Shown here in pieces: positions 1-9,034 of a stretch of DNA of 64,000 bases. Made by a program: the position numbers and the translations under genes. The number at the start of each line of letters is the position of its first letter. The stretch's first letter is position 1. Source of the DNA: Thioalbus denitrificans (GTDB taxonomy: Bacteria; Pseudomonadota; Gammaproteobacteria; DSM-26407); the NCBI RefSeq assembly GCF_003337735.1, contig NZ_QPJY01000002.1, positions 558,001 to 622,000 of the forward strand. The letters are read 5' to 3'. The notes under the pieces were generated by a model. It worked only from the letters and a program-made list of their open reading frames with translations, was not told the origin of the DNA and searched no databases.

Positions 1-2643
1 AGTATCTGCAATTTCTGCTCGTCGCTCTGCAACATCCGCGTCACCACCCGTGAACAGGACGGGGTGAAGCGCATCGTCAAGCTCGACGGCAACCCCCACT
101 CCACCCTCAACCGGGGCAAGATCTGCTCCCGCGGCCAGTCGGGACTGCGCCAGACCTACGACAGTGACCGCATCAAGACCCCGCTGATCCGGGTCGAGGG
201 CAGCCGCCGGGGCGAGAACGCCTTCCGCAGCGCCACCTGGGAAGAGGCCTGGGCCTATATCGAGCGGCGCACCCGGGAGGCCGACATCCGCCCCTGGGAG
301 TGGACCCTGGTGGGCGGCTGGACCTCCTGCATCTTCTACATGAACTGGGCGGTGCCCTTCGCCATGGCCAACGGCATCCCCAACATCATCGCCTCGCCCA
401 TGCAGCACTGCGTGGCCACCGGCCACCTGGGCACCGACACGGTGACCGGCAACTTCAACATCCATGACGAGGTGCTGCCGGACTACGACAACGCCCGCTA
501 CATCCTGCTGGTGGCCAACAATGCCTCCATCGGCGCGGTCTCCACCTGCCGCATGGTGCGCTTCGCCCAGGGCAAGAAGAACGGTGCGCGCGTGGTGGCG
601 CTGGACTCGCGCCTCTCCGAGACCGCCGCCAAGGCCGACGAATGGGTCGCCATCCGCCCCGGCACCGATCTCGACTTCCTGCTGGCCATGCTGCGGGAAA
701 TGCTGGTGAAAGGCTACTACGACGAGCAGTTCGTGCGCCTGCACAGCAACCTGCCGTTCCTGATGCAGCGGGATGCCGGGGGCCAGTGGCGGCTGGCGCT
801 GGATGCCGAGGGACGGCCGCAGGTAGTGCAGGAGGGCACCGACCGGGTACGCAGCGTGCCGGCGTTCAGCAACAGCAACGAGCGCGACAGCGAGGGCGAA
901 GCCTTCTATCCGGCCCTGGCCGCCCCGGCGGGGCTGACGCTGGATGGGCGGCCCGCGCTGACCGTGCTGCAGGCGCAGGTGGAGGAGATCGACCACTGCA
1001 CGCCGGAGTGGGCCGAACGCACCACCGGCGTGGCGGCCGAGGTCATCCGCCGCATCGCGCGGGAGTTCGGCACCACGCGCCCGGCCATCGTCGATCCGGG
1101 CTGGCACGGCGCCCGCTACGGCAACCTGATGATGCTGCGCCGGGTGCAGGCGATGATCCAGGGACTCACCGGCGGCATCGACAAGGCCGGCGGCTGGATC
1201 ATGAGCGGCGAGTTCCACCACAAGGCCGCGCGCATGTTCGAGGCCCGCGCCGCGGGCCACGACCCGGGTCCCGCCTTCGCGGCGCTGGCCGGCCTGCCCT
1301 TCGCCCATACCGTCATCGAGGCGCTCTCGAAGGGCGAGAACTTCCCCCATGGCCGGCCCGGCTGGGCCTGGGCCTGGAGCGCCCAGCAGAAGGCCGCGGG
1401 CGAGGAGTGGGTGGCGCTTCCGGTGCTGGCCGACGTGGGCCTGAAGGAGTCGGTGGAGGGCAAGGTGGAGTGGAAGGGCGAACCCTACCGCACCCGCGCG
1501 ATCATGCTCAACGCCGCCAACCCCGTGCGCCACTACTATCCCGACACCCGCTGGAAGGAGGTGCTTGGGCACGAGAACATGGAGCTGGTCATCGCCATCG
1601 ACGTGCTGCCCTCGGACACCGCCGCCTGGGCCGATGTCATCCTCCCCAACTCCACCTACCTGGAGCGGGACGAGCCGACGCTCTACGGCAACGGCGTGAA
1701 CCACGACCTGGCCCTCACCACCCGCTATGCCGCCATCGATCCCCTCTTCGACACCGAGGAGATACCGGACATCCTGCTGGAGATGACCCGCATCCTGAGC
1801 GGCGATCCGGATCGGCTGCTGGAGTGGGTGGAGGCGATGACCGGCATGCCGGCCGCGCCGGTACGGGCCGCCTGGGAGCGGCTGCGGGCCGAGGGGGCGC
1901 CCAGCCCATTCACCCACGCCTGCCGCGAAGTCTCCTTCCGTCTCAGCGCCGAGCGCGCCGGCACCACCAGCGCGGAGCTGGACCGGGTGCTGCGCGAGCG
2001 GGGCATCTTCACGGAGCAGCCGAGGGAGCAGGTGCTGGAGCATGCCGCCATGCCCCGCCGCCTGCCCCTGCCCACCGGCAGCGGCCGGGTCGAGTACTAC
2101 AGCAGCCTGTTCGACAGCCTGCGCGGCATGGGCGCGGAGGGTCCCCATTTCAGCGTCCTGGCCACCCACATCCCGGCCCGCTGCCGCGACAATGCCGACA
2201 TGGCCGCCCCCCTCGGCGCGGACGAGTTCTACTTCACCTACGGCAAGACGCCCACCGTCTCCTACGCCTCCACCAACAGCAACAACCCGGTGCTGGCGGC
2301 GGTGAACCGCTTCAAGGGCGGCACCTACACCGGCATCTGGATCCACCCGGACCGGGCGGCGCGGCTGGACATCGTCACCGGCGATCCCATCCGCCTCACC
2401 AATACCCGCTCCGGCCAGACCGCCACCGGGCATGCCTACATCACCCGCCTGGTGCACCGCGACGCGCTGTTCATCTACTCCTCCTTCGGGGCGGAGAACC
2501 CGGCGCTCACCCGCAGTCACGGGCTCGGCACCGCCACCAACAAGCTGGTGCCCTATAGGGTGGAGCCGGTGGTGGGCGGCTTTCGTTCCCAGGAGTTCAC
2601 CCTCCGGGTGCAGAAACTGGATAACAGCGGGGGTGCGGCATGA
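1..2643 (+). CDS. Molybdopterin oxidoreductase catalytic subunit (PsrA/PhsA/TtrA/ArrA-like CISM family), 5' end outside window
   Basis: The reading frame is open from base 1, so the true start and any Tat signal lie upstream; 880 residues are visible. It opens with the [4Fe-4S] motif of the DMSO reductase superfamily, C3-x2-C6-x3-C10, with the fourth Cys at 42 in KICSRG. The Mo-bis-MGD core follows. Cys137 (SPMQHC) sits where Psr/Phs/Arr-type enzymes carry the Mo-ligating Cys. The last 130 residues resemble the molydopterin-dinucleotide-binding beta-barrel. The stop overlaps the next start as ATGA, so the ferredoxin subunit is translationally coupled. The expected role is a periplasmic reductase or dehydrogenase exchanging electrons with the quinone pool through the next two subunits. 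The substrate (polysulfide, thiosulfate, tetrathionate, other) cannot be assigned. The GRGWG/RGRYG motifs I associate with ArxA/ArrA are not seen in the matching stretch (VGGWTS). Confidence 0.85.
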   Translation, partial: SICNFCSSLCNIRVTTREQDGVKRIVKLDGNPHSTLNRGKICSRGQSGLRQTYDSDRIKTPLIRVEGSRRGENAFRSATWEEAWAYIERRTREADIRPWEWTLVGGWTSCIFYMNWAVPFAMANGIPNIIASPMQHCVATGHLGTDTVTGNFNIHDEVLPDYDNARYILLVANNASIGAVSTCRMVRFAQGKKNGARVVALDSRLSETAAKADEWVAIRPGTDLDFLLAMLREMLVKGYYDEQFVRLHSNLPFLMQRDAGGQWRLALDAEGRPQVVQEGTDRVRSVPAFSNSNERDSEGEAFYPALAAPAGLTLDGRPALTVLQAQVEEIDHCTPEWAERTTGVAAEVIRRIAREFGTTRPAIVDPGWHGARYGNLMMLRRVQAMIQGLTGGIDKAGGWIMSGEFHHKAARMFEARAAGHDPGPAFAALAGLPFAHTVIEALSKGENFPHGRPGWAWAWSAQQKAAGEEWVALPVLADVGLKESVEGKVEWKGEPYRTRAIMLNAANPVRHYYPDTRWKEVLGHENMELVIAIDVLPSDTAAWADVILPNSTYLERDEPTLYGNGVNHDLALTTRYAAIDPLFDTEEIPDILLEMTRILSGDPDRLLEWVEAMTGMPAAPVRAAWERLRAEGAPSPFTHACREVSFRLSAERAGTTSAELDRVLRERGIFTEQPREQVLEHAAMPRRLPLPTGSGRVEYYSSLFDSLRGMGAEGPHFSVLATHIPARCRDNADMAAPLGADEFYFTYGKTPTVSYASTNSNNPVLAAVNRFKGGTYTGIWIHPDRAARLDIVTGDPIRLTNTRSGQTATGHAYITRLVHRDALFIYSSFGAENPALTRSHGLGTATNKLVPYRVEPVVGGFRSQEFTLRVQKLDNSGGAA

Positions 2644-3251
2644 CGCGCTACGCCATGGTCATCGACCTGAACACCTGCGTGGGCTGCAACGCCTGCATGG
2701 CCGCCTGCGCCATGGAAAACCAGACCCCGGTCTGGAAGGACCGCTGGCGCACCTACGTCCATGACAAGGAGATCGGCACCGCCGAGGAGGTCCACCGGCG
2801 CTTCTTCCCGCGCCTGTGCAACCACTGCGACAACCCGCCCTGCCTGACGGTCTGCCCCACCGGGGCCACCTACCAGCTGGACAACGGCATCGTGCTGGTG
2901 GACGACGAGCTGTGCATGGGCTGCCGGGCCTGCGCCATGGCCTGCCCCTACGACGCCCGCTACGAGGTGACCTTTGCTGACATCGAGCGGGGGCGCGACT
3001 TCTACGGCAGCCTCGAGCGGGAACGTCCGAGCATGGACAAGTGCACCTTCTGCGCCCACCGGGTGGAGCAGGGTCTGGAGCCCGCCTGCGTCCAGACCTG
3101 CGTCGGCTCGGCGCGCATGTTCGGCGACCTGCACGACCCGGAGGACCCGGTGGCCCGGCTGGTGGCCAGCGGCGTGGCACGCCCGCTGCTGTCCCACCTG
3201 GGCACCCGTCCCAACGTCTACTACATCGGCGACCTGAAGCGGAGGGGTTGA
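2640..3251 (+). CDS. Four-cluster [4Fe-4S] ferredoxin subunit of the molybdoenzyme (PsrB/DmsB-like)
   Basis: A 203-residue electron-transfer subunit with four Cys groups typical of DmsB/PsrB/TtrB: CVGCNACMAAC near the N-terminus, CNHCDNPPCLTVCP, CMGCRACAMACP, and CTFCAHRVEQG with the distal ACVQTC. Clusters formed by pairing these groups would wire the Mo site to the membrane anchor. It has no signal peptide of its own, as expected for a subunit exported with a Tat-bearing partner. The start overlaps the stop of the catalytic subunit (ATGA at 2640-2643). The stop is one base before the next start, with GGAGGGG at 3241-3247 acting as ribosome binding site for that gene. Confidence 0.92.
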   Translation: MTRYAMVIDLNTCVGCNACMAACAMENQTPVWKDRWRTYVHDKEIGTAEEVHRRFFPRLCNHCDNPPCLTVCPTGATYQLDNGIVLVDDELCMGCRACAMACPYDARYEVTFADIERGRDFYGSLERERPSMDKCTFCAHRVEQGLEPACVQTCVGSARMFGDLHDPEDPVARLVASGVARPLLSHLGTRPNVYYIGDLKRRG

Positions 3252-3252
3252 G

Positions 3253-4212
3253 ATGGACGTCACCATGACCTATGCCACCCAGGACTACTGGACCTGGTGG
3301 ATCGCCGTATATCTCTACCTCGGCGGGCTCGGGGCCGCGACACTCACGGTCACCTTCCTCACCGATCTCTACCTCAAGCGCCACCCCTGCCTGGTGATGT
3401 GGGGCGCCATCTCCGGCGTGGTGATGCTGGGGCTGGGCTCCGCCATGCTGTTCTTCCACCTGCTGGACCACGTGGCGGTGTTCAGCGTCATCAATCCCCT
3501 GGTCCTGTTCCGCAAGCCGGATGCATGGATCGCCTGGGGCACCCAGTTCATCATCTGGATGATGTGGTGGGGGGTGCTCTACGCGCTGCCCTACATGGCC
3601 CGCTCCGAGGCCTTCCTGCGCCTGCCGCTCGTCGGCGCGCTGCTGAGGCTGCGCTGGATCGCCGCCCTGGCCCGCTGCTGCGAGCGCTACCACAAGGTGG
3701 TGGGCTGGCTGGCCACCATCAACGGCATCGGCACCGCCGTCTACACCGGCCTGCTGCTGCAGTCCTTCCCGGCCGTGGCGCTGTGGCACAACCCCGGCGT
3801 GCCGCTGCTGTTCACCGTGTCGGCCTTCTCCACCGCCATGGCCTACCTGCTGCTGGTGCTGCACGTGGTGGTCCGGCGCGAGGAGGACCACGGCCTGCGG
3901 GTCTTCTACGAACGGATCGATCTCATGCTCATCGCCGCCGAGCTGGTGATCCTGTTCAGCTTCTTCCACTACATGCGGGCCGGCTCCGAGTCCCTTTACC
4001 GCTCCTTCGAACTGCTCTGGAACGACTGGGGCTGGCTGGTGGGCTTCATCGGCTTCGGCCTGCTGGTGCCCTTCGCGCTGGAGCTGAAGGGGGTGCTGCG
4101 CGGCTGGGGCAGCCGCATGCCCATCGTCACCGCCTCGGTACTGGTGCTGGTGGGCGGCTACCTGCTGCGCCACTATTTCCTCGCCGCCGGGGTCTACGCC
4201 CGCCCATGGTGA
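3253..4212 (+). CDS. NrfD/PsrC-family membrane anchor and quinone-binding subunit
   Basis: A 319-residue polytopic membrane protein with about eight to nine hydrophobic helices, the first near residues 15-38 (VYLYLGGLGAATL) and the last near 292-312. Size, helix count and the position directly after a DmsB-type ferredoxin gene match the NrfD/PsrC family, which carries no heme and exchanges electrons with menaquinol or ubiquinol. It completes an A-B-C complex of the PsrABC type. The 3' end overlaps the chaperone gene by 7 bases. The direction of electron flow (quinol oxidation or quinone reduction) cannot be read from the sequence. Confidence 0.88.
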   Translation: MDVTMTYATQDYWTWWIAVYLYLGGLGAATLTVTFLTDLYLKRHPCLVMWGAISGVVMLGLGSAMLFFHLLDHVAVFSVINPLVLFRKPDAWIAWGTQFIIWMMWWGVLYALPYMARSEAFLRLPLVGALLRLRWIAALARCCERYHKVVGWLATINGIGTAVYTGLLLQSFPAVALWHNPGVPLLFTVSAFSTAMAYLLLVLHVVVRREEDHGLRVFYERIDLMLIAAELVILFSFFHYMRAGSESLYRSFELLWNDWGWLVGFIGFGLLVPFALELKGVLRGWGSRMPIVTASVLVLVGGYLLRHYFLAAGVYARPW

Positions 4213-4739
4213 AACGCCCACCACCCGCGGAGCTGCGGGCCCTGGCCCTGCTGCTGGCGGCACCGGCCGAGGAGTCCCTGGAGGCGGTGCGCGGGCTGGC
4301 CGTGCACCAGCCCTGGCTGGCGCCGGTGCTGGAGGAGCTGGAGCGTGAGCCCCTGGCCCACTGGCAGGCGGAGCACACCCGGCTGTTCATCTCCGGTTTC
4401 CCACGCACTCCCTGCCCGCCCTTCGCCTCGGCCTGGCGCGAGGGACAGCTGCATGGGCACGCGGCCATGGAACAGGCGGGGCTCTATGGCCGCGCCGGCC
4501 TGGCGCCGGCGCCGGGGCTCCCGGCGGACTACCTCGGCACGACGCTGGAATTCGCCGCCCACCTGCTCGAACGCGGTGATCCGGATGCGGCCGGCCTGCT
4601 GCGGGAGCTGTGGGAAGGTCACCTGGTGAACTGGATTCCGGCCTTCGGCGACACCCTGGAACAGGAGAGCCGCCTCCAGCTCTACCGGGCCGTGGGTGCC
4701 CGGCTGCAACGTCTGTTCAGTGGAGAAAGCCATGCCTGA
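4206..4739 (+). CDS. TorD/DmsD-family molybdoenzyme maturation chaperone
   Basis: 177 residues. The ATG at 4206 was chosen because it overlaps the NrfD gene end and gives a protein of normal TorD length; the frame stays open far upstream only as a shadow. The segment TRLFISGFPRTPCPPFAS matches the conserved Y/R-x2-LF-x-G...P-x2-P core of the TorD/DmsD/NarJ all-helical chaperones, which bind the Tat signal of the catalytic subunit and hold it for cofactor insertion in the cytoplasm. Its place as fourth gene of the operon fits a dedicated chaperone. Its 3' end overlaps the next gene by 8 bases. Confidence 0.85.
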   Translation: MVKRPPPAELRALALLLAAPAEESLEAVRGLAVHQPWLAPVLEELEREPLAHWQAEHTRLFISGFPRTPCPPFASAWREGQLHGHAAMEQAGLYGRAGLAPAPGLPADYLGTTLEFAAHLLERGDPDAAGLLRELWEGHLVNWIPAFGDTLEQESRLQLYRAVGARLQRLFSGESHA

Positions 4740-5292
4740 CAGCACCTGGGAGCGATGCCCCGTCACCCTGACCGGAACGGGGGAAGCCGCCTGCGCGGCC
4801 CTGGCGGCGGCGCAGTCCGATCTCTACCACGCCCATTACCGGGACGATCCCGCCGTCAACCATGCGCTGGCGATCGAGGTCCGCGCCTGGCGCCGCCTCG
4901 AGGGCTGGGGCGTGGCGCTGGTCCTCACCCCCTGGATGCTGGCCCGGGTCTGGCTCCGGGATACCGACCCGGGGCTGACCCTGCCCGCCGGCTGGAACGC
5001 CGCCGAACGCGGTGGTTCCGAGCCGGTCGTTCTGGGACCCCGGATGGTTTTTCCTGTCCTCAACGCCACCCAGACGGCCCACCTGAACCACCACCCGGAA
5101 CTGGGCCACCACCTCCTGCAGCCCCTCATCCTCAACCTCTCCCCCTACCCCGACGCCGACGCCGCCTTCGCCGCCTGGCGCGAGGTGATCGCCCGCCGCG
5201 ACCGCTTCGCCGCCGAAAAACAGCGCGAGTGCCGCTGGCAGAAGGAAGTCTCGCGCCGGGAGTTCTTCACCGGCCTGGGGGGACAGAGCTAA
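4732..5292 (+). CDS. HybE-like Tat-proofreading chaperone in a molybdoenzyme operon
   Basis: 186 residues. The ATG at 4732 follows GGAGAAAGC, a good ribosome binding site; an in-frame ATG at 4696 lies deep inside the upstream gene. The stretch GVALVLTPWMLARVWL matches the core of the [NiFe]-hydrogenase chaperone HybE/HupJ family (TPWM), and NLSPYPDADAAF fits the following family block. The C-terminus reads SRREFFTGL, resembling a twin-arginine motif; from memory, E. coli HybE ends in a comparable RRALLFG segment. HybE proofreads a Tat substrate of hydrogenase-2, yet no hydrogenase gene is visible here. I infer that it serves the molybdoenzyme complex. The AATAGACAGG repeat begins 6 bases after the stop. 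Confidence 0.7.
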   Translation: MPDSTWERCPVTLTGTGEAACAALAAAQSDLYHAHYRDDPAVNHALAIEVRAWRRLEGWGVALVLTPWMLARVWLRDTDPGLTLPAGWNAAERGGSEPVVLGPRMVFPVLNATQTAHLNHHPELGHHLLQPLILNLSPYPDADAAFAAWREVIARRDRFAAEKQRECRWQKEVSRREFFTGLGGQS

Positions 5293-5524
5293 AGATTGAA
5301 TAGACAGGATTTACAGGATGGACAGGATTTACCGGGTATTGGATTGATCCGTGCTCGGCAGATGCAATAGCTCAGAGCCGGATGGCCGACGCGAATGGCC
5401 ATGAAGTTCGGCACTCCGTGGCTATTCTGTTTTTATCGAATCTGCGAAATCGGCGTAATTAGCGGATAAACAGGCCTTTCTCTCTAATCCTGTCAATCCT
5501 GTAAATCCTGTCTATTCAGATCTT
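5293..5524. repeat. Inverted-arm repeat island between convergent genes
   Basis: The left arm (5299-5330) is tandem AATAGACAGGAT/TTACAGGAT words. The right arm (5487-5518) is the same family inverted, ending CTGTCTATTC. Inside the right arm lies a decayed CTGCG...GCGTAATTAGCGGATAA segment (about 5440-5470) related to the CCGCAGATTACG family. The central part (about 5331-5435) has no recognisable coding content. Each outer arm starts 6-9 bases beyond the stop codon of the neighbouring gene (HybE-like on the left, metZ on the right). Confidence 0.8.
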
Positions 5525-6718
5525 CTACAACCCGCGGGCGAGGTCGGCCTTGATGTCGTCCAGGTCCTCGAGGCCGACGGCGATGCGGATGAGGCCTTCG
5601 CCGATGCCGGCGGCGGCGCGGGCCTCGGGGGAGACGCGGGCGTGGGTGGTGGTGGCGGGATGGGTGATGGTGCTCTTCACGTCGCCGAGGTTGGCGGTGA
5701 TGGAGAGCACCCGGGTCGCGTCGATGAGACGCCAGGCCGCCTCGCGCCCGCCTTCCACCTCGAAGGAGATGATGCCGCCGAAGGCGCGCTGCTGGCGCGC
5801 CGCCAGCCCGTGCTGGGGGTGGGAGGCCAGGCCGGGATAGTGGACCCGGGCCACGCGGGGCTGGGCCTCGAGCCAGCCGGCGAGCGAAAGCGCGGCGGCG
5901 GAGTGGGCGTCCATGCGCAGGCGCAATGTCTCCAGCCCCTTGAGGAACACCCAGGCGTTGAAGGGGCTCATGGTGGGACCGGCGGTGCGCAGGAATCCGA
6001 ATACCTCGTCGGTGAGTTCGCGCCGCCCGGCCACCGCTCCGCCCACACAGCGCCCCTGTCCGTCCAGGTACTTGGTGCTGGAGTGGACCACCAGGTCCGC
6101 GCCCAGTTCCAGCGGGCGCTGCAGCGCCGGCGTGCAGAAGCAGTTGTCCACCACCAGCAGGCAGCCGCGGTCGTGCGCCAGCGCCGCCAGCGCCGCGATG
6201 TCGGCCACCTCGGTCAGCGGATTGGACGGGGTCTCCACGAACAGCATCCGCGTCCGGGGCCCGATGGCCGCCTCCCAGGCGGAGAGATCGGTGAGCGCCA
6301 CGAACGTGGTCTCCACGCCGAAGCGGGAGAGATAGTTGCCGAACAGGCTCACGGTGCTGCCGAACAGGCTGCGGGAGGCGACGATGTGATCACCGCCCCG
6401 CAGCAGGGCGAGACAGCTGCTGAGGATGGCCGCCATGCCCGAGGCGGTGGCGACGCAGGCCTCGGCGCCCTCCAGGGCGGCGAGGCGCTCCTCGAACATG
6501 CGCACCGTGGGGTTGGTGAAGCGGGAGTAGATATTGCCGGGGCTCTCGCCGGCAAAGCGGGCCGCCGCTTCCGCGGCGCTCGCGAAGACGAAGCTGGAGG
6601 TGGTGAAGATCGGCTCGGAGTGCTCGCCCTCGGCGGTGCGCAGCTGGCCGGCGCGCACCGCCAGGGTGTCGAAGCCGAACGGTTCCTGGTCGGTGTCGCG
6701 TTTCTCTTCCGTGGTCAT
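5525..6718 (-). CDS. metZ: O-succinylhomoserine sulfhydrylase
   Basis: 397 residues. The ATG at 6718 lies 4 bases after the purF stop. PLP-dependent Cys/Met metabolism enzyme fold type I: the PLP lysine lies in HSSTKYLDG, preceded by the cofactor-binding VVDNCF segment, with SGMAAI in the N-terminal half. MetZ makes homocysteine directly from O-succinylhomoserine and sulfide, bypassing cystathionine. The position straight after purF matches the metZ locus of Pseudomonas, which favours MetZ over MetB or MetC. It ends the biosynthetic block and converges on the molybdoenzyme operon across a repeat island. Confidence 0.9.
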   Translation of the reverse strand: MTTEEKRDTDQEPFGFDTLAVRAGQLRTAEGEHSEPIFTTSSFVFASAAEAAARFAGESPGNIYSRFTNPTVRMFEERLAALEGAEACVATASGMAAILSSCLALLRGGDHIVASRSLFGSTVSLFGNYLSRFGVETTFVALTDLSAWEAAIGPRTRMLFVETPSNPLTEVADIAALAALAHDRGCLLVVDNCFCTPALQRPLELGADLVVHSSTKYLDGQGRCVGGAVAGRRELTDEVFGFLRTAGPTMSPFNAWVFLKGLETLRLRMDAHSAAALSLAGWLEAQPRVARVHYPGLASHPQHGLAARQQRAFGGIISFEVEGGREAAWRLIDATRVLSITANLGDVKSTITHPATTTHARVSPEARAAAGIGEGLIRIAVGLEDLDDIKADLARGL

Positions 6719-6722
6719 CGGC

Positions 6723-8240
6723 TCAGGCACTGTTGCGGAGATCGAGGATGTCGGGTGCACCTTCCTTGCCGTCGGCGGCCTCCTTGGCCGCGTCGTTGCG
6801 TCGTTCCTCCAGGGCGTTCAGGTAGGCCTCGTCCACGTCCCCGGTGACGTAGCGGCCGTCGAAGACCGAGCAGTCGAAGTTATCGATCCGGGGATTCCCC
6901 TCCCGCGCCGCGGCGATGAGATCCTCCAGCTCCTGGAAGATGAGCCGGTCGGCGCCGATGAGCTCGCGCACCTGCTCCACCGTGCGGCCGTGGGCCACCA
7001 GCTCGTTGGCACTGGGCATGTCGATGCCGTAGACGTTGGGATAGCGGACGGGGGGCGCGGCCGAGGCGAAATAGACCTTGTTCGCGCCCGCCTCGCGGGC
7101 CATCTGGATGATCTGCTGCGAGGTGGTGCCGCGGACGATGGAATCGTCGATGAGCAGTACGTTCTTGCCGCGGAACTCCATGTCGATGGCGTTGAGCTTC
7201 TGGCGCACCGACTTCTTGCGCATCTTCTGTCCGGGCATGATGAAGGTGCGCCCGATGTAGCGGTTCTTCACGAAGCCTTCCCGGTACTTGATGCCGAGGA
7301 TGTTCGCCAGTTCCAGTGCGCCGGTACGGCTGGTGTCCGGGATCGGAATCACCACGTCGATATCGTGGTCCGGCCACTCCCGCAGGATCTTCTCCGCGAG
7401 GGTCTCGCCCATGCGCATCCGCGCCTTGTAGACCGAGATGCGGTCCATGATTGAATCGGGGCGGGCCAGATAGACCAGCTCGAAGATGCAGGGCGAGGTG
7501 ACCGGTTTCTCGGCGCACTGGCGGGTATAGAGGTTGGCGTCGCGATCGATGAATACCGCCTCGCCCGGCTCCAGGTCGCGGATGAGGTCGAAGCCGGACA
7601 CGTCCAGGGCGACGCTCTCGGAGGCCACCATGCACTCGGGACCGTTGCTGGTCTCGCGCACGCCGAACACCACCGGACGGATACCGTGAGGGTCGCGGAA
7701 GGCGACGATGCCGTAGCCGGTGATCATGGCCACCGCCGCATAGCCCCCCTTGCAGCGGCGGTGCACGCCGGCCACCGCCGCGAAGATGTCGTTCTCGTCG
7801 ATGCGCATCTTGCCCAGCTGCTGCAGCTCATGGGCCAGGATGTTGAGCAGTACCTCGGAATCTGAACCGGTGTTGATGTGACGCAGGTCGGACGCGAACA
7901 GCTCCCGCTTCAGCTCATCGGCATTGGTGAGATTGCCGTTGTGGGCCAGGGTGATGCCGTAGGGGGAGTTGACGTAGAAGGGCTGCGCCTCCGCCGAGGT
8001 GGAGTGACCGGCAGTGGGATAGCGCACATGGCCGATGCCCATGAAACCCTTCAGCTTGATCATGTGCCGGGTATGAAAGACATCCTTCACCAGCCCGTTG
8101 TCCTTGCGCAGGTGCAGACGACCCTCGTCGCTGGTGACGATACCCGCCGCATCCTGTCCACGGTGCTGCAGTACCGTGAGTGCGTCGTAGATGGACTGGT
8201 TGACGTTGGTCTTGGCGACGATGCCGACTATGCCACACAT
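6723..8240 (-). CDS. purF: Amidophosphoribosyltransferase
   Basis: 505 residues, full length for the family. It begins MCGIVGIV, so Cys2 is the glutaminase nucleophile once Met1 is removed. The N-terminal Ntn domain has [11 protein letters not shown] and HNGNLTNA. The C-terminal phosphoribosyltransferase domain has the PRPP loop [13 protein letters not shown]. It catalyses the committed step of purine synthesis (PRPP + Gln to phosphoribosylamine). It sits between cvpA and metZ in the standard gammaproteobacterial order. Confidence 0.97.
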   Translation of the reverse strand: MCGIVGIVAKTNVNQSIYDALTVLQHRGQDAAGIVTSDEGRLHLRKDNGLVKDVFHTRHMIKLKGFMGIGHVRYPTAGHSTSAEAQPFYVNSPYGITLAHNGNLTNADELKRELFASDLRHINTGSDSEVLLNILAHELQQLGKMRIDENDIFAAVAGVHRRCKGGYAAVAMITGYGIVAFRDPHGIRPVVFGVRETSNGPECMVASESVALDVSGFDLIRDLEPGEAVFIDRDANLYTRQCAEKPVTSPCIFELVYLARPDSIMDRISVYKARMRMGETLAEKILREWPDHDIDVVIPIPDTSRTGALELANILGIKYREGFVKNRYIGRTFIMPGQKMRKKSVRQKLNAIDMEFRGKNVLLIDDSIVRGTTSQQIIQMAREAGANKVYFASAAPPVRYPNVYGIDMPSANELVAHGRTVEQVRELIGADRLIFQELEDLIAAAREGNPRIDNFDCSVFDGRYVTGDVDEAYLNALEERRNDAAKEAADGKEGAPDILDLRNSA

Positions 8241-8430
8241 GACAACAACCCTCGTGCTGGCTCATAAACCATAGTGTACTGCGCCGTGTTGGATGCCGCA
8301 TTCGGCGGGAACCGTTCGCCCCGACACGGCTCGCATCGGCACGGAAACGACGGACTGTCCGGCTGTGTGGACAGCGGCTGAATCACGGCCCCGCGGACAG
8401 GCCGGAAGCGGAACCGCCGGACACCGGGAA
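8241..8430. other. cvpA-purF intergenic region with a decayed MITE-like end
   Basis: 190 bases. At 8273 the sequence AGTGTACTGCGCC followed by TTGGATGCCGCATTC resembles the terminal inverted repeat of the element at 19253-19521, but no matching second end is seen, so it may be a solo remnant. A short hairpin (CTGTCC/GGACAG, 8355-8374) lies between the genes. No coding sequence is supported. Confidence 0.4.
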
Positions 8431-8937
8431 TCAGCCGAATACGATGTTGCCGCCGATGTCCGGCGGCAGGAACTCACGGATCCAGATGGCGAGCATCTGG
8501 AAGTGCGGCAGGAGCATCGAGTCCTGCCACCAGGGATCCTGCGGCAGCGGCGTGAGGCCGGCCAGCAGCACCAGCAGCGCCACCACCGCCACGCCGCGCG
8601 CCGCCCCGAAGACCATGCCGAGAACGCGATCGGTTCCGCTCAGCCCCGTCTTGTCCACCAGCTGGCCGATGAGGAAGTTGACCAGTCCCCCGGCCACCAG
8701 CGTGGCGAGGAACAGTGCGAAGAAAGCCAGGGCCAGGCGTACGGACGGGGTGTTGATGTGATCGACGAACAGCGCTTCCAGGCTCTCGGAATAGGTGATG
8801 GCGACCCAGAAGGCCGCGGCCCACACCAGCAGGGAAAGCGCCTCGCGGGCGAATCCACGCACCAGGCTGATGAGCGTGGAAACCAGCAGGATGCCGAGAA
8901 TGACGAAATCGACCCAGTTCATGCGTAGCGCAGACAA
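8431..8937 (-). CDS. cvpA: CvpA family inner-membrane protein
   Basis: 168 residues starting MSALRMNWVDF, with four hydrophobic helices (about residues 8-28, 30-50, 65-90 and 103-125) and the PF02674 pattern: an N-terminal NWVDFVILGILL helix and FxxGxxRG-type loops (LVRGFAREALSL, VFGAARGVAV). CvpA is needed for colicin V production in E. coli and more broadly for envelope function. It lies between dedD and purF, as in most gammaproteobacteria. Confidence 0.9.
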   Translation of the reverse strand: MSALRMNWVDFVILGILLVSTLISLVRGFAREALSLLVWAAAFWVAITYSESLEALFVDHINTPSVRLALAFFALFLATLVAGGLVNFLIGQLVDKTGLSGTDRVLGMVFGAARGVAVVALLVLLAGLTPLPQDPWWQDSMLLPHFQMLAIWIREFLPPDIGGNIVFG

Positions 8938-9034
8938 CCGTCGCCCGGAACAGGAAAGGTGCGAATTGTAGCAGACCCCGGCTCAGGCCCAAAACACAAT
9001 GTCTGCAACGGAGAGGTGTTCGGAAAAGCTTACA

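Noticed and set aside
2659-4263. Long minus-strand frames opposite the molybdoenzyme B and C genes
   Set aside because: Shadow frames; the plus-strand subunits have complete Fe-S and membrane signatures.
1-5292. Calling the operon arsenite oxidase (arx) or arsenate reductase (arr)
   Set aside because: The A-B-C plus TorD layout fits, but the GRGWG/RGRYG signatures are not seen in the expected segment and no arsenic genes are nearby.
4732-5292. Calling this locus a hydrogenase operon because of HybE
   Set aside because: No hydrogenase subunit or maturation gene is present; adjoining genes form a molybdoenzyme complex.
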